From Vibrio sp. ES.051 (GTDB lineage: Bacteria > Pseudomonadota > Gammaproteobacteria > Enterobacterales > Vibrionaceae), in contig NZ_PDJL01000004.1 of NCBI RefSeq assembly GCF_002563795.1, forward strand, positions 1,054,001-1,118,000: a stretch of 64,000 nt of DNA. Reading direction: 5' to 3'. The translations under genes and the position numbers were made by a program. The notes below the pieces were generated by a model that saw only the letters and a program-made list of their open reading frames with translations, was not told where the DNA came from and searched no databases. Shown here one piece after another: positions 37,194 through 48,216 of this stretch. Within the stretch, counting starts at the first letter, position 1; each line of letters opens with the position of its first letter.

Positions 37194-38915
37194 TTATAGA
37201 GATTGCAATAGCTGGTGGTAACGACCTTGCTGCGCCACCAGAGTTTGGTGGTGGCCTTGCTCGATGATCTCACCTTGCTCCATTAAACAAATATTATCCA
37301 TACTTTCCAATCCAATGAGTCGGTGAGTAATGAATATCACAGTCTTATTGGCAAAGTGCTTATTGAACAGCGCCATCACTTTTTGTTCTGTTTGCTTATC
37401 AAGGCCCTCGGTTGGTTCATCCAAGAGTAGGATAGGGGCGTCACGCAACAGCGCACGAGCGATGCCGATACGGCGCTTTTCACCGCCAGATAATTGACGG
37501 CCGCCGTCACCGAGCCAAGCATCCAAGCCTGGTGCTTCAAGCAGGCTACCAAGTTCAACGTCTGTCAAAACCTTAGTTAGTTGCACGTCGGTTGCTTCAG
37601 GAGCTGCCATCAGTAAGTTGTCGCGTAATGTCCCGTTTAAGACATCAACCCGTTGGCTGACCACCGTCATTGCAGCCCGTAGGTCAGATTCGCTCCAATT
37701 TTGGAGTTTAGCGCCGCCAAGCCGAACTTCACCTTGGTTAACATCCCAGTATCGACATAGGAGTTGAATCAGCGTTGATTTACCAGACCCCGTTTGGCCG
37801 ACAATGGCCGTTTTAGTGCCCAAAGGCAACGAGAGTGACAACTCTTTCAACACTTTTTGTTGGCCGTCAGGGTAAGTGAAGTCAATATTGTCGAATTCAA
37901 TATCCAACGTTGTGTTTTCACGTTTCGATTGTTCAGGGAAAACAACGTCAGGTTCAGTCAGAATAACTTCATTTAAACGACGAGCAGAAGTTAATGTTTG
38001 ACCTAGGTATTGGAATGCTCCCGCGATCGGCATCAGGATCTCAAAGCTCGCCATGGTTGCAAACGCAAACAACGCAATCCATGGATCTGGAGCACGTCCT
38101 CCCACGCCATCGGCGGCAAACCAAAGCATTACAATTAATGTTAAGCCATTGACGAGCATCAGCAAGCCAGACGCCATACCTGTAAGGTTAGCGTTAACAA
38201 ACTGGTTAGAAAGGAGCTGTTTTTGCTTTTCTAAAATGAGATTGCGATAACGCTCTTCAGCTCCAAAGATACTCAGTTCGCTGTAGCCTTGAAGCCAGTC
38301 CAGAGTCGCCACTCGCAATTGCGCTTTATGATGGGTGAGGTTCTCACCATTGCTTTTACCTAGTTTATAGAACAGCACTGGCCATACAAACAACATGACA
38401 GTAAGAATCGACCCTAATAGCAATGCCAACTGCCAATCAAAGAACGCCAAGACAGCTGTTAGACTCAAAATACCAAACACACCAATCACCACAGGGCTGA
38501 TAAGTCGAAGGTACACGTGATCCATGGCGTCTACGTCAGCCACTAAACGGTTTAACAGGTCGGCATCACGCATTGTTGAAACGCGGCCAGGAATAAGCGG
38601 TGCGAGCTTTTTGAAGAAAAAGAGGCGTAAGTCAGTCAGTAACTTAAACGTCGCATTATGGCTGACAACACGCTCTCCCCACCGACCCGCAGTACGTGCC
38701 ATTGCAGCGCCGCGTACCCCGGCACCTGGCAGCATGTAGTTGAATGTTTCACGAGCCACCGTTAAACCAGCTACGGCCGCCGCAGAAATAAACCAGCCGG
38801 ACAATGTCAATAAGCCGATCGAGGCGGCTAAGGTCAGGAAGGCCAGTAACATGCCCAAAGAAAGACCAAACCAGTGTTTTTTATAGAGCTTTAGATAAGG
38901 GAGTAAATCACGCAT
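37194..38915 (-). CDS. cydC: CydC subunit of the CydDC thiol exporter
   Basis: 573-residue half-transporter: six membrane segments in the first 310 residues, then an ABC domain with Walker A GQTGSGKST near 370, signature LSGGEKRR near 475 and Walker B ILLLDEPTEG near 495. With CydD it exports cysteine and glutathione to the periplasm, needed for cytochrome bd and c assembly. Its start overlaps the end of cydD by 8 bp. Length equals E. coli CydC (573 aa). Confidence 0.94.
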   Translation of the reverse strand: MRDLLPYLKLYKKHWFGLSLGMLLAFLTLAASIGLLTLSGWFISAAAVAGLTVARETFNYMLPGAGVRGAAMARTAGRWGERVVSHNATFKLLTDLRLFFFKKLAPLIPGRVSTMRDADLLNRLVADVDAMDHVYLRLISPVVIGVFGILSLTAVLAFFDWQLALLLGSILTVMLFVWPVLFYKLGKSNGENLTHHKAQLRVATLDWLQGYSELSIFGAEERYRNLILEKQKQLLSNQFVNANLTGMASGLLMLVNGLTLIVMLWFAADGVGGRAPDPWIALFAFATMASFEILMPIAGAFQYLGQTLTSARRLNEVILTEPDVVFPEQSKRENTTLDIEFDNIDFTYPDGQQKVLKELSLSLPLGTKTAIVGQTGSGKSTLIQLLCRYWDVNQGEVRLGGAKLQNWSESDLRAAMTVVSQRVDVLNGTLRDNLLMAAPEATDVQLTKVLTDVELGSLLEAPGLDAWLGDGGRQLSGGEKRRIGIARALLRDAPILLLDEPTEGLDKQTEQKVMALFNKHFANKTVIFITHRLIGLESMDNICLMEQGEIIEQGHHQTLVAQQGRYHQLLQSL

Positions 38916-40695
38916 CTAAGTTCCCCTTGTCTGTTTCACGTTGAGTGAGGTTTGCGTCTAACATGGCTTTAAATAAACCACGCTCAGTAGATAGAGTTGC
39001 GTAGTCACCACGCTGTACGATCTGACCACCTTGCATAACAAGAATTTGTGAGACATTTTGTAAAGGTGTGAGTTGGTGAGTAATCATCAGATTAGTTGTC
39101 GCTTGGGTGTATTTGTTGATGCCTTCCATCACCAACTTTTCACTGCGAGCATCCAAACTTGCAGTCGGTTCATCTAATAGCCAAAAGCGGCCGTCTTGTA
39201 GCATCGCTCGGGCCAATGCTAAGCGCTGGGCTTGGCCGACCGATAAACCACCAGAGCGGTCAGAGATTGGATAATCCAGACCATGCATTTCGACAAACTC
39301 AGCAGCATGAGAATCTTTCAATACAGAATGTACATCTGCGTCTTGAATGTCGTGCTTACCTAACGTGATGTTCTCACGGATACTGCCATGCAGTAGCATC
39401 GGATTTTGCCCGATCCAGCTCACGGCTTCACGCCATGTTGCAAGATCCAGTTGAGATAACTCACAACCGTTGATCTTTAAACTGCCTTGATAAGGCATAA
39501 AGCCAAGAATCGTATTCACTAGGCTGGTTTTACCTGCGCCACTTGGTCCAACCAACGCGGTGCTTTTGTTGGCTTCGAGAGAGAAGGATAGGGGGCCTGC
39601 GAGTTGCTTACCTTCCGGACTAAAAATGGTTAACTCGTCCGCTTCAATATGGATAGGGCTGCTCTTATCTAACGCTTGGGTGCCATCTTTGACTTGATCG
39701 ACTTCCAAATCCAGAAACTCGACGATGCTTTCTGCTGCGCCAACCGCTTGCTGTTTAGCATGATAGAACGTGCCCAAATCACGTAATGGCTGATAAAACT
39801 CAGGCGCAAGAATCAGAATGAACAAACCAGCAAACAGCGTAACACCTGTGCCGTAGTAGCCGAAATCCAGCTCTCCGATATAACTAAAGCCAAAGTAGAC
39901 GGCGGTAATGGCGATAGAAATAGACGTGAAAAATTCCAAAACGGCAGAAGACAGGAAGGCGATTTTTAGTACGTCCATAGTGCGAGTACGAAAGAGTTCC
40001 GAAGCACCTTTAAGAGTCTCCGTTTCAGCTCGTGTTCTGTCAAACAGACGAATCGTCGTCATCGCTTGTAAGCGGTCGTAAAAGTGACCTGACAAGCGTT
40101 GCATTGCTTTAAAGTTTTTTCGGTTTGCTTCTGCGGCTTTCATTCCAACCAGTGCCATAAATATAGGCACGAGTGGGGCAGTAATAAGGAAGATCAGGCC
40201 TGCGGCCCAGTTGACTGGAAATACGACAACCAAAATAATGAAAGGGACTAACACGGACAATGACATCTGAGGCAAGTAGCGGGAGAAGAAATCCTGCATA
40301 TCTTCCACTTGTTCCAAGATGAGTGTTGCCCAGCTACCCGCAGGTTTGCCTTTGATGTAAGCAGGGCCAAGTTTATGGACTTTATCTAAAATGAGCTGGC
40401 GAATATAAACTCGAATCTGTTCACCACAGCGATAACCGGCAAGCTCTCGGCCCCATGTACAAGCGGCACGGCCGATAACCGTTCCACCTAGCCCAACAAA
40501 GTGCCAAAGGAGTTCACTTTTGTCGACTTGATCGATGATTAACTGGTGAAGAATGGAGGCGAGCAGGGCTGCTTGAGCCAATAAAAACACGCTTGAAAGT
40601 ACGCCTAGGCCTATCGCAATCATGAGCCAGCGCTTGGCTAACTTACTTTGTTGCTTAAGCCACTTATTCAAGCTGCTTTGCTTTTTCTTATCCAT
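38908..40695 (-). CDS. cydD: CydD subunit of the CydDC thiol exporter
   Basis: 595-residue ABC half-transporter. Membrane part about 20-320; ABC domain with Walker A GPSGAGKTS near 385, an unusual but CydD-typical signature LSVGQAQR near 490 and Walker B WLLDEPTASLD near 510. Starts at ATG 40695. Gene order trxB-cydD-cydC on one strand matches E. coli. The trxB terminator at 40746 separates the transcripts. Together the three genes bear on thiol balance in cytosol and periplasm. Confidence 0.94.
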   Translation of the reverse strand: MDKKKQSSLNKWLKQQSKLAKRWLMIAIGLGVLSSVFLLAQAALLASILHQLIIDQVDKSELLWHFVGLGGTVIGRAACTWGRELAGYRCGEQIRVYIRQLILDKVHKLGPAYIKGKPAGSWATLILEQVEDMQDFFSRYLPQMSLSVLVPFIILVVVFPVNWAAGLIFLITAPLVPIFMALVGMKAAEANRKNFKAMQRLSGHFYDRLQAMTTIRLFDRTRAETETLKGASELFRTRTMDVLKIAFLSSAVLEFFTSISIAITAVYFGFSYIGELDFGYYGTGVTLFAGLFILILAPEFYQPLRDLGTFYHAKQQAVGAAESIVEFLDLEVDQVKDGTQALDKSSPIHIEADELTIFSPEGKQLAGPLSFSLEANKSTALVGPSGAGKTSLVNTILGFMPYQGSLKINGCELSQLDLATWREAVSWIGQNPMLLHGSIRENITLGKHDIQDADVHSVLKDSHAAEFVEMHGLDYPISDRSGGLSVGQAQRLALARAMLQDGRFWLLDEPTASLDARSEKLVMEGINKYTQATTNLMITHQLTPLQNVSQILVMQGGQIVQRGDYATLSTERGLFKAMLDANLTQRETDKGNLDA

Positions 40696-40740
40696 CGTGA
40701 AGGCTTAATGATAATTGTTTTAATGAGGCGGTAGTATACA

Positions 40741-40773
40741 AAAGAAAACCCAGCGGGAATACCGCTGGGTTTT
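40741..40773 (-). terminator. trxB terminator
   Basis: AACCCAGCGG pairs with CCGCTGGGTT around GAATA; T-rich on the minus strand afterwards. Confidence 0.83.
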
Positions 40774-40798
40774 AAGGACATGACACAAATGTGAAAAG

Positions 40799-42118
<1,320 letters not shown>

Positions 42119-42775
42119 ATGTTACATTCACGTGAGAATACTCTGCATTTAACACAGCTCAGCATGGCAGCCATTGAGCAACTTTCCCCATCGTTTGAAG
42201 AACTGCCTCGTACCGAGCATGCAGATGGTCAGTATCGACTAAGACGTTATTCTGTGGTTGGTTTTGATAACGGTAAAGTCATTGATTTAAACAAAAACAA
42301 CTTTGTTCAATCGTCTGACATCAACCGATTTCAAGGTGACGTTGTAAGACAATTTGAGCCGATTGAGAAGGATATTCTCACCAGCGATGGTTTCCGAGAA
42401 ATGTGCGAATTGTTTGTCAATGCGAATCATCTGCCTAACGGCCAGGAAATAGAAATTCACCAAATCCGAATCACAGCGCTAGAAGAAGAAACTCAAGTGG
42501 CACCTGAAGGTGTGCACCAAGACGGTTTTGATCACATTGCAATGGTTGGCGTAGGACGCCATAACATCATTGGTGGCGACATCATGCTGTACAGCAGTCA
42601 TAACCAAGCCCCATTTTTCCGTAAGGTGTTAGAGACAGGTGAGGTCGCAATATTGGCCGACAGTAAACTGTGGCACAACGCGTGCCCAATCCGTTCTGTC
42701 ATTGATGATGAGGCGGGTCATATGGATGTGTTTGTACTCACGGCTACGGATAAGCGTAATGAACTTCAATCTTAA
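42119..42775 (+). CDS. 2OG-Fe dioxygenase family protein
   Basis: 218 residues matching the 2OG-Fe dioxygenase family that includes free amino-acid hydroxylases such as isoleucine 4-hydroxylase. The iron site is visible as His-Gln-Asp (VHQDGFDH, near residues 133-135) and a later His in LWHNACP near 186, followed by an Arg suited to bind 2-oxoglutarate. ATG 42119 has AGGAG 6 nt upstream; ATG 42116 is only 3 nt from it. Its 3' end overlaps the next gene by 17 bp, so the two are coupled. Substrate unknown; a free amino acid is a reasonable guess. Confidence 0.8.
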   Translation: MLHSRENTLHLTQLSMAAIEQLSPSFEELPRTEHADGQYRLRRYSVVGFDNGKVIDLNKNNFVQSSDINRFQGDVVRQFEPIEKDILTSDGFREMCELFVNANHLPNGQEIEIHQIRITALEEETQVAPEGVHQDGFDHIAMVGVGRHNIIGGDIMLYSSHNQAPFFRKVLETGEVAILADSKLWHNACPIRSVIDDEAGHMDVFVLTATDKRNELQS

Positions 42776-43994
42776 TCTGATCAGAGAGCAGTTTCCGGCA
42801 CTCGCTCAATACCATAACGACAAGCCTGTGACGTTTTTTGATGGTCCAGGCGGGTCACAGGTACCTCAATCGGTTCTAGATAGCATGGTGGGGTATTTAG
42901 GTCGTTTCAACGCCAACTTAGGCGGGCATTATTTTTCTAGCCAAAAGACGGTTGAGGTGATGCAAAATGCACGCGAGTCAGCGCAAGCTCTGCTTAACGC
43001 GCCGTCATCTGGCAATATCGTCTTCGGTGCGAACATGACATCGTTAACCTTTCAGCTTAGTCGTGCGATTAGCCGAGATTGGCAAGAGGGAGATGAGATC
43101 ATTGTTTCTGCTTTGGACCATTATTCGAATGTGTCTAGCTGGCAGCAAGCGGCAGAAGATAAAGGCGTTACTGTTCATCAGGTTCGTATCAACGAAGATG
43201 ATTGTACGTTGGACTTGGAGCATTTAAGCAGTCTTCTTTCTGATAAAACGCGCCTTGTCGCGGTGACCTATGCATCGAATACGACGGGTTCTATCGTGGA
43301 TGTGCAGCGAGTAGTCAGCATGGGGCACAACGTTGGGGCGCAAGTTTATGTGGATGCCGTTCATTACGCGCCGCATCACTTGGTTGATGTTCAAGCGTTG
43401 GGTTGTGACTTTTTAGCGTGCTCTGCTTACAAGTTTTTCGGCCCTCATGTCGGTATTGCTTACATTGCCGACCAGTGGTTGCACAGTATTCGTCCATATA
43501 AAGTGGAGCCTGCAACCAATATTGGCCCAGGCCGATTTGAAACGGGGACGCAAAATTTTGAAGGTCTGGCTGGTGTGGTTACGGCGGTTGAGTATCTGGC
43601 TCAATTTGGTGAAGCCGGTTTACCTCTTCGTCAACGATTGGAGCAAAGCTACCAATTGTATGAACAACATGAGCAACGCTTGAGTGCGCGTTTCTTACAG
43701 CGTTTAGGTGCACTAGATGGCGTCAATCTATTTGGTATCGCGAAGGAAGATAGCCAACTCCGCACACCAACGTTTGCGCTAACGTTCGACCTTTATTCAC
43801 CGGAGTTTATCGCGAAAACGCTAGGCGAACACAACATCTGTGTTTGGAACGGTCATTTTTATGCGCTGGGCTTAGTTCGTCAACTTAGTCTAGAAGAGTC
43901 GGGTGGTGTGGTACGAATTGGTTGCATGCATTACAACACAATAGAAGAAGTCGATATGTTGTTCGATGTACTGGAAAATATCCTTGATGCGTAA
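42759..43994 (+). CDS. Cysteine desulfurase-like PLP protein
   Basis: 411-residue fold-type I PLP enzyme of the cysteine desulfurase-like group. FFDGPGGSQVP near 26-36 opens the domain; the cofactor Asp is in YVDAVHYAPH (Asp199) and the Schiff-base lysine is Lys225 in CSAYKFFGPHVG. The loop that carries the catalytic Cys in true desulfurases (GHHC-type) is replaced by NICVWNGHFYALGL, so the chemistry may differ. ATG 42759 lies inside the dioxygenase gene. A paired PLP/dioxygenase operon suggests modification or turnover of one amino acid. Terminator at 44022. Confidence 0.82.
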   Translation: MNFNLNLIREQFPALAQYHNDKPVTFFDGPGGSQVPQSVLDSMVGYLGRFNANLGGHYFSSQKTVEVMQNARESAQALLNAPSSGNIVFGANMTSLTFQLSRAISRDWQEGDEIIVSALDHYSNVSSWQQAAEDKGVTVHQVRINEDDCTLDLEHLSSLLSDKTRLVAVTYASNTTGSIVDVQRVVSMGHNVGAQVYVDAVHYAPHHLVDVQALGCDFLACSAYKFFGPHVGIAYIADQWLHSIRPYKVEPATNIGPGRFETGTQNFEGLAGVVTAVEYLAQFGEAGLPLRQRLEQSYQLYEQHEQRLSARFLQRLGALDGVNLFGIAKEDSQLRTPTFALTFDLYSPEFIAKTLGEHNICVWNGHFYALGLVRQLSLEESGGVVRIGCMHYNTIEEVDMLFDVLENILDA

Positions 43995-44021
43995 CTGACC
44001 ATATCTTCCTGATAGAAAAAC

Positions 44022-44052
44022 AAAAGCTCGAGTCAAACTCGAGCTTTTTCGT
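44022..44052. terminator. Bidirectional terminator
   Basis: AAAGCTCGAGT pairs with ACTCGAGCTTT around CAA, with T run on the plus strand and A-rich flank for the convergent DUF2797 gene. Confidence 0.85.
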
Positions 44053-44083
44053 TTTTATTTGAACAAACCAGTTATATCAGCGA

Positions 44084-44920
44084 TTAGGCGCTGACTTCCA
44101 CTTCATAGGAAGTGAACTTTCGTACGTTGATCACGCCAGTGTCAAAAATCAAGTATTGGCCTTTGATGCCTTGCAAAGTACCAGTAACAACATGGTTTTT
44201 ATCGAAGTTATGAGAAGTGATCTTGGTTGGGTGCTGTTGCACCGGATAGCTAAGGTCGGTAGTGCTCTCATTCAATGTTTCTATTGCACCGGCACCGAAT
44301 TGCTGTTTTATCTCAGCAATCTTATCTTCGACCAAAGGCAATAGTTCAGCAAACCGATCTTGCAGAGCCATTGGTTCACCATCGCCTTTAAGCAATGTGC
44401 GCCAGTTTGTTTTGTCTGCGATATGTTTTGCTAATTCGACTTCAATTAAACCTGAGATATAGCGAGTTTTTACTTTGAATATTGGTAGACCTTGAGTTGC
44501 GCCTTGATCAATCCAACGAGTTGGGATCTGTGTGTGACGGGTGATACCGACTTTCAAGCTTGATGTATTGGATAGGTAGACAAAGTGATCCACCATACAG
44601 TTTTCTTCCCCCCATTGCGGTTCGCGACAGGTACCTTGGTCATAATGGCAGGTCTCTGGCTTCATGATGCACATGTCGCAGCTCGCTAGCTTCTTCATAC
44701 ATAAAAAGCAGTGTCCTTGGGAGTAACTTTTCTTTGTTTTCTTACCACATGAACAACAAAAAATATTGCCAGTATGGGTAAGTGTCAGTGTTTTACCAAG
44801 AAATGGTGACAGATCGATCTCTTCATCACCAACGGGAAGACGGTAGCTTACATCACCATCCAAAGACGCACGCATTTTGTTGAGCGTACCTGTTGTATTT
44901 AATGACATGACATTACTCAT
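44084..44920 (-). CDS. DUF2797 protein with Cys clusters
   Basis: 278 residues. A Cys-rich part (about 50-105) has CCSCGKK, CFLCMKK, CDMC and CHYDQGTC, which could hold one or two zinc ions. The following YLSNTSSLKVGITRHTQIPTRW region (about 115-140) resembles the GIY-YIG-like core reported for DUF2797. Function unknown; a nucleic-acid role is plausible. Start is unclear: ATG 44920 or 44908, neither with a good Shine-Dalgarno; the open frame to 44956 is rejected. Convergent with the desulfurase-like gene. Confidence 0.75.
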   Translation of the reverse strand: MSNVMSLNTTGTLNKMRASLDGDVSYRLPVGDEEIDLSPFLGKTLTLTHTGNIFCCSCGKKTKKSYSQGHCFLCMKKLASCDMCIMKPETCHYDQGTCREPQWGEENCMVDHFVYLSNTSSLKVGITRHTQIPTRWIDQGATQGLPIFKVKTRYISGLIEVELAKHIADKTNWRTLLKGDGEPMALQDRFAELLPLVEDKIAEIKQQFGAGAIETLNESTTDLSYPVQQHPTKITSHNFDKNHVVTGTLQGIKGQYLIFDTGVINVRKFTSYEVEVSA

Positions 44921-45055
44921 TATTGTGTTTTCGCACAGTATATACCGAACTGACACTGAGATGCAGGGTTGACAGCGGTATTAAAACAAAATGTTTCAAC
45001 TCAAAAAATGAGAGAGGTGTGGTGATATGCATGCGCGAAACAAAGTCGGATCGGC

Positions 45056-45071
45056 TGTGAAATGCTTCACA
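45056..45071 (+). promoter_or_regulatory. Perfect-core CRP site before the diguanylate cyclase
   Basis: TGTGA-AATGCT-TCACA is an exact match to the CRP half-sites with six-base spacing. It lies 101 bp before the GGDEF gene start and about 136 bp before the divergent DUF2797 start, so it could serve either. Confidence 0.7.
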
Positions 45072-45171
45072 AATAAAAAGTAAGCCATGTTTATTGATAA
45101 ATGGTTTATTTGAAGTTAGAAATATTATTAAGTACACTGTTCCGTATATAGGCTCAGCAGGTCACTTGTCC

Positions 45172-46506
45172 ATGAAGTGGATACACAAATTAATCTATGC
45201 CCTTTCGATTGGTACTATTAGTCTGGTTGCGCTTTACAGTGTTCTTGGGGATACGCGCCAGCTCGTTATTACACCAGACCAGTTTGAAATTTATGCAACC
45301 AAGGATTCGAGCGAAGGGGGGATGAGTGAAGCAGAAATTACTTATGATCAGCAACGTTTAATACTCAACTGTGACTTAAAACAAAGCTCCTACGCTTGGC
45401 CTTACTGTGGGATTTCTGTGTATACCGATACTGCAACGCCAACGCAGGGCATTAATCTTTCAAGTTACCATACGATTCGTCTAAAAATCCGATATGAGGA
45501 GGCCGGAATTGGTGTCAATCCGGGTCATGAACTTCGTTTATATCTGAGAAATTATAACCCTGAGTACTCGAAGCCTGATGAGGAGTACACGATAAAATAC
45601 AATGGCATGCAGTTTTCTTCCTCAGGTTCAAATGACGTCATCGAAATTCCAATCAAAAATCTACAGGTGATGACCTGGTGGTTGGCGGACAATAAAGTGG
45701 GCATTGAACACTCCGCCCCCGAATTCTCTAATGTTACTCGTATTGATATAGCTACTGGATCTGAGGCGGCTCTTGGTAAGCACAAAATCATTATTGATAA
45801 GATCGAGTTTGAAGGTGCTTACCTTAAGAAAGAAACGTTGTTATATGCGCTATTGCTTTCTTGGATGGCGCTGGGGGTGGCTTATTCTTTACATGAACTG
45901 CGTAATAATAGAGCTGCTTATGAAAAAGCGGAAAAACGCCATCGACACTTAGAGAAAGTGAATGGAACGCTCAGAGCCCAAAATTTCGAGTTTGCAGAGT
46001 TAGCTCATCGAGATGCACTCACCGGGGCGATGAATCGTCATGCCGTGCAGCATTGGCTCGATCAACAAACGAGGCAAGTACGTTGGCGTTATAACACACT
46101 GAGTATCCTTTACTTAGATTTGGATAAATTTAAGAAGTTGAACGATGAGTTCGGACATCAAATGGGAGATGATATTCTAAGAGAGTTTGTCATGGTAGTC
46201 GCGGGTTCCATCTATCCTGATGACCGACTTATCCGTTGGGGTGGAGAAGAGTTCGTGGTTTTTTGCCCTGATACTAATATCGAACAAGCAGTGAAAAGGG
46301 CTGAGATGATTCGTAAGAATGTAGCAAATCACTTGTGGGTTCATGGTGAAGTATTAACGTGTAGTATTGGTGTCGCGCAAATGCAGAATGAACGCGTAAC
46401 AGAAACCATGGCAAGGGCTGACGAGGTATTGTATCTAGCCAAACGTAATGGTCGAAATCGTGTTGAAGTGAACTACGGATTACTTAACTACCCCAAGAAA
46501 GCGTAA
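45172..46506 (+). CDS. Membrane diguanylate cyclase (GGDEF)
   Basis: 444 residues. Membrane segments near 5-25 and 222-240 bracket a periplasmic beta-rich sensor domain of about 200 residues with two cysteines (NCDLKQSSYAWPYCG). A short coiled coil leads to a GGDEF domain (about 285-435): DALTGAMNRHAV, LDLDKFKKLND and the active-site motif RWGGEEF, which is intact, so c-di-GMP synthesis is expected. An RxxD inhibitory site is not evident upstream of GGEEF. ATG 45172 was chosen over the longer frame from 45094 because it starts the first membrane segment. CRP site upstream. Confidence 0.87.
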   Translation: MKWIHKLIYALSIGTISLVALYSVLGDTRQLVITPDQFEIYATKDSSEGGMSEAEITYDQQRLILNCDLKQSSYAWPYCGISVYTDTATPTQGINLSSYHTIRLKIRYEEAGIGVNPGHELRLYLRNYNPEYSKPDEEYTIKYNGMQFSSSGSNDVIEIPIKNLQVMTWWLADNKVGIEHSAPEFSNVTRIDIATGSEAALGKHKIIIDKIEFEGAYLKKETLLYALLLSWMALGVAYSLHELRNNRAAYEKAEKRHRHLEKVNGTLRAQNFEFAELAHRDALTGAMNRHAVQHWLDQQTRQVRWRYNTLSILYLDLDKFKKLNDEFGHQMGDDILREFVMVVAGSIYPDDRLIRWGGEEFVVFCPDTNIEQAVKRAEMIRKNVANHLWVHGEVLTCSIGVAQMQNERVTETMARADEVLYLAKRNGRNRVEVNYGLLNYPKKA

Positions 46507-46546
46507 ATAATGCGCTAATAGTTTATCAGTGTTTCTGTTGAAAAAG

Positions 46547-46602
46547 GGCCGTTGTCGTTGTATTGAGCTTGTGAAAGAAAATACGACGGCTTTTTTGTAT
46601 CT
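46547..46602 (+). terminator. Terminator after the diguanylate cyclase
   Basis: GCCGT-GTCGT-TAT pairs with ATACGACGGC with bulges, then TTTTTTG. Confidence 0.6.
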
Positions 46603-46728
46603 GACTGTCGCCGTTAGGCGTTTGGTTAGCTAGGTTGAAAGGGCGTTGTTGTTTTTATGTCGTATAGAGGCATATATTCCGAAGATGAGAAAATCTGAAT
46701 CTAGCAATATTAGGCAGTTTTACATGAA

Positions 46729-46752
46729 TAAAAAGGTGGCCGACTGGCCACC
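46729..46752 (-). terminator. Terminator of the INDY-type gene
   Basis: GGTGGCC (46735-46741) pairs with GGCCACC (46746-46752) around GACT; minus strand continues TTTTT. It lies 94 bp beyond the stop. Confidence 0.78.
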
Positions 46753-46845
46753 AAGAGGAAACTGCTGAACATCACTTTAAGAACGTTTAGGTAGTCAATT
46801 CGATTACCGTGAACAACAGTGTAGTACTCATCGAGTTAACGATTT

Positions 46846-48216
46846 TTACCAGAACATCCAAGCAAATAGGGTTAAGGCACCGATACAGGCAATGTTTAAG
46901 ACTAATCCTATTCTCATCATTTCTTTTTGTTTGATGTGCCCTGTACCAAACACAATTGCGTTTGGAGGTGTGGCCACTGGCAACATGAACGCGCAAGATG
47001 CGGCGACGGCAATCAATGCCGATAGGATGACCGGAGACATACCAAGCGCTTCGGCAATGGTTGCAAATACAGGCACTAATAAAGCGGCGCTGGCGGTATT
47101 ACTTGCAAACTCGGTCAAAAACACAACAAACGCAACCACGGCCAGAATAGTCAGAAGGATACCTGCTTGTTCTAGAAAACCTGACAAGCTGTGCGCTAAG
47201 AATACGCTTGTTCCTGTTACTTTCAGCACGTTACTCAAACAGATACCACCACCGAATAGGATTAATACGCCCCAATCGGTCGTTTTCTCAATATCTTTCC
47301 ACTCAACGGCACGAGACGCACCCAGTAATAAAATTGCACCAATCGCCACAAGTGTATCGAATTTGGCGAAGCCACCCAGCATGGCGTTGATTGGTTTACT
47401 AAAAATCCATAGCGTTACGGTGAGTAGAAAAATCGCCAACGTAATCATTTTTCCGTTAGTCCACTCGACGGGTTTATGCTCAAGCTCGAAGGTGTGGCTT
47501 AGATCTGGTTTCGTCATAGTGTAGAGGATGAGGATTGCGATTGGCATTAGCACCAATGAAATTGGTACGCCTAATTTCATCCATTCTGTAAAGTTTAAGC
47601 CGACTTCAGCTGCCGCAATTGCGTTTGGTGGGCTACCAACAAGCGTTGCAATACCACCAATTGAAGCACTATAAGCGACGCCAAGTAGCACGAATAAAAA
47701 CGTACTGTGATTTTTCTTTGCATCCAGTTTCGTCATCACACCCAGTACGAGGGGCAGCATCATCGCGGTAGTCGCGGTGTTAGAAATCCACATTGATAGA
47801 CCAGCACTGACTCCAAATAACATGAAGACGGCAACCGACATTTTCCCTTGCGCTAATGTCAATACTTTATCGGCAATCGCTTGGTCTAGTTTTTGTTTAT
47901 GTAAAGCCGCTGCGAGTGCAAAACCACCTAAGAACAAAAAGATGATGGAGTTTGAAAAGTTGTTCAGCGCTGTTTGCGTGTTAAACACGCCTAAGAATAC
48001 CGCGAGTAATGGTATGAGAAGCGCAGTAATGCTGACGTGAATCGCTTCAGTTAACCAAAGAATAGCAACAAAAACTAAGATGCTTAGGCCGGTTACGACT
48101 TGAGGCTCAAAGGGTAGGGTATTAAACAAAATAATGAACAGTATTATATTTGCGTTCAAAATCATGCTGTTGCGAGTGAAGAACCAGTTCTTCAATGTTA
48201 CAGCGAGTGCGGTCAT
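46846..48216 (-). CDS. DASS/INDY-type Na+-coupled dicarboxylate transporter
   Basis: 456-residue inner-membrane symporter of the SLC13/DASS family, very close in plan to VcINDY (462 aa), which imports succinate and other C4 acids with Na+. Two SNT signature motifs are present, [11 protein letters not shown] near 149 and [11 protein letters not shown] near 376, one in each inverted half, along with [10 protein letters not shown] near 197 and [12 protein letters not shown] near 420. Starts at ATG 48216. Substrate by family. maeA, which uses malate, lies two genes upstream on the same strand. Confidence 0.87.
   Translation of the reverse strand: MTALAVTLKNWFFTRNSMILNANIILFIILFNTLPFEPQVVTGLSILVFVAILWLTEAIHVSITALLIPLLAVFLGVFNTQTALNNFSNSIIFLFLGGFALAAALHKQKLDQAIADKVLTLAQGKMSVAVFMLFGVSAGLSMWISNTATTAMMLPLVLGVMTKLDAKKNHSTFLFVLLGVAYSASIGGIATLVGSPPNAIAAAEVGLNFTEWMKLGVPISLVLMPIAILILYTMTKPDLSHTFELEHKPVEWTNGKMITLAIFLLTVTLWIFSKPINAMLGGFAKFDTLVAIGAILLLGASRAVEWKDIEKTTDWGVLILFGGGICLSNVLKVTGTSVFLAHSLSGFLEQAGILLTILAVVAFVVFLTEFASNTASAALLVPVFATIAEALGMSPVILSALIAVAASCAFMLPVATPPNAIVFGTGHIKQKEMMRIGLVLNIACIGALTLFAWMFW

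Noticed and set aside
40700..40725. Fur-like sequence (AATGATAATTGTTTT) before cydD
   Set aside because: Only a partial match in an A/T-rich stretch; not enough to call an operator.
46892..47524. 210-residue plus-strand open frame opposite the INDY-type transporter
   Set aside because: Antisense to a clear transporter gene; composition mirrors the membrane codons and no start signal or domain is seen.
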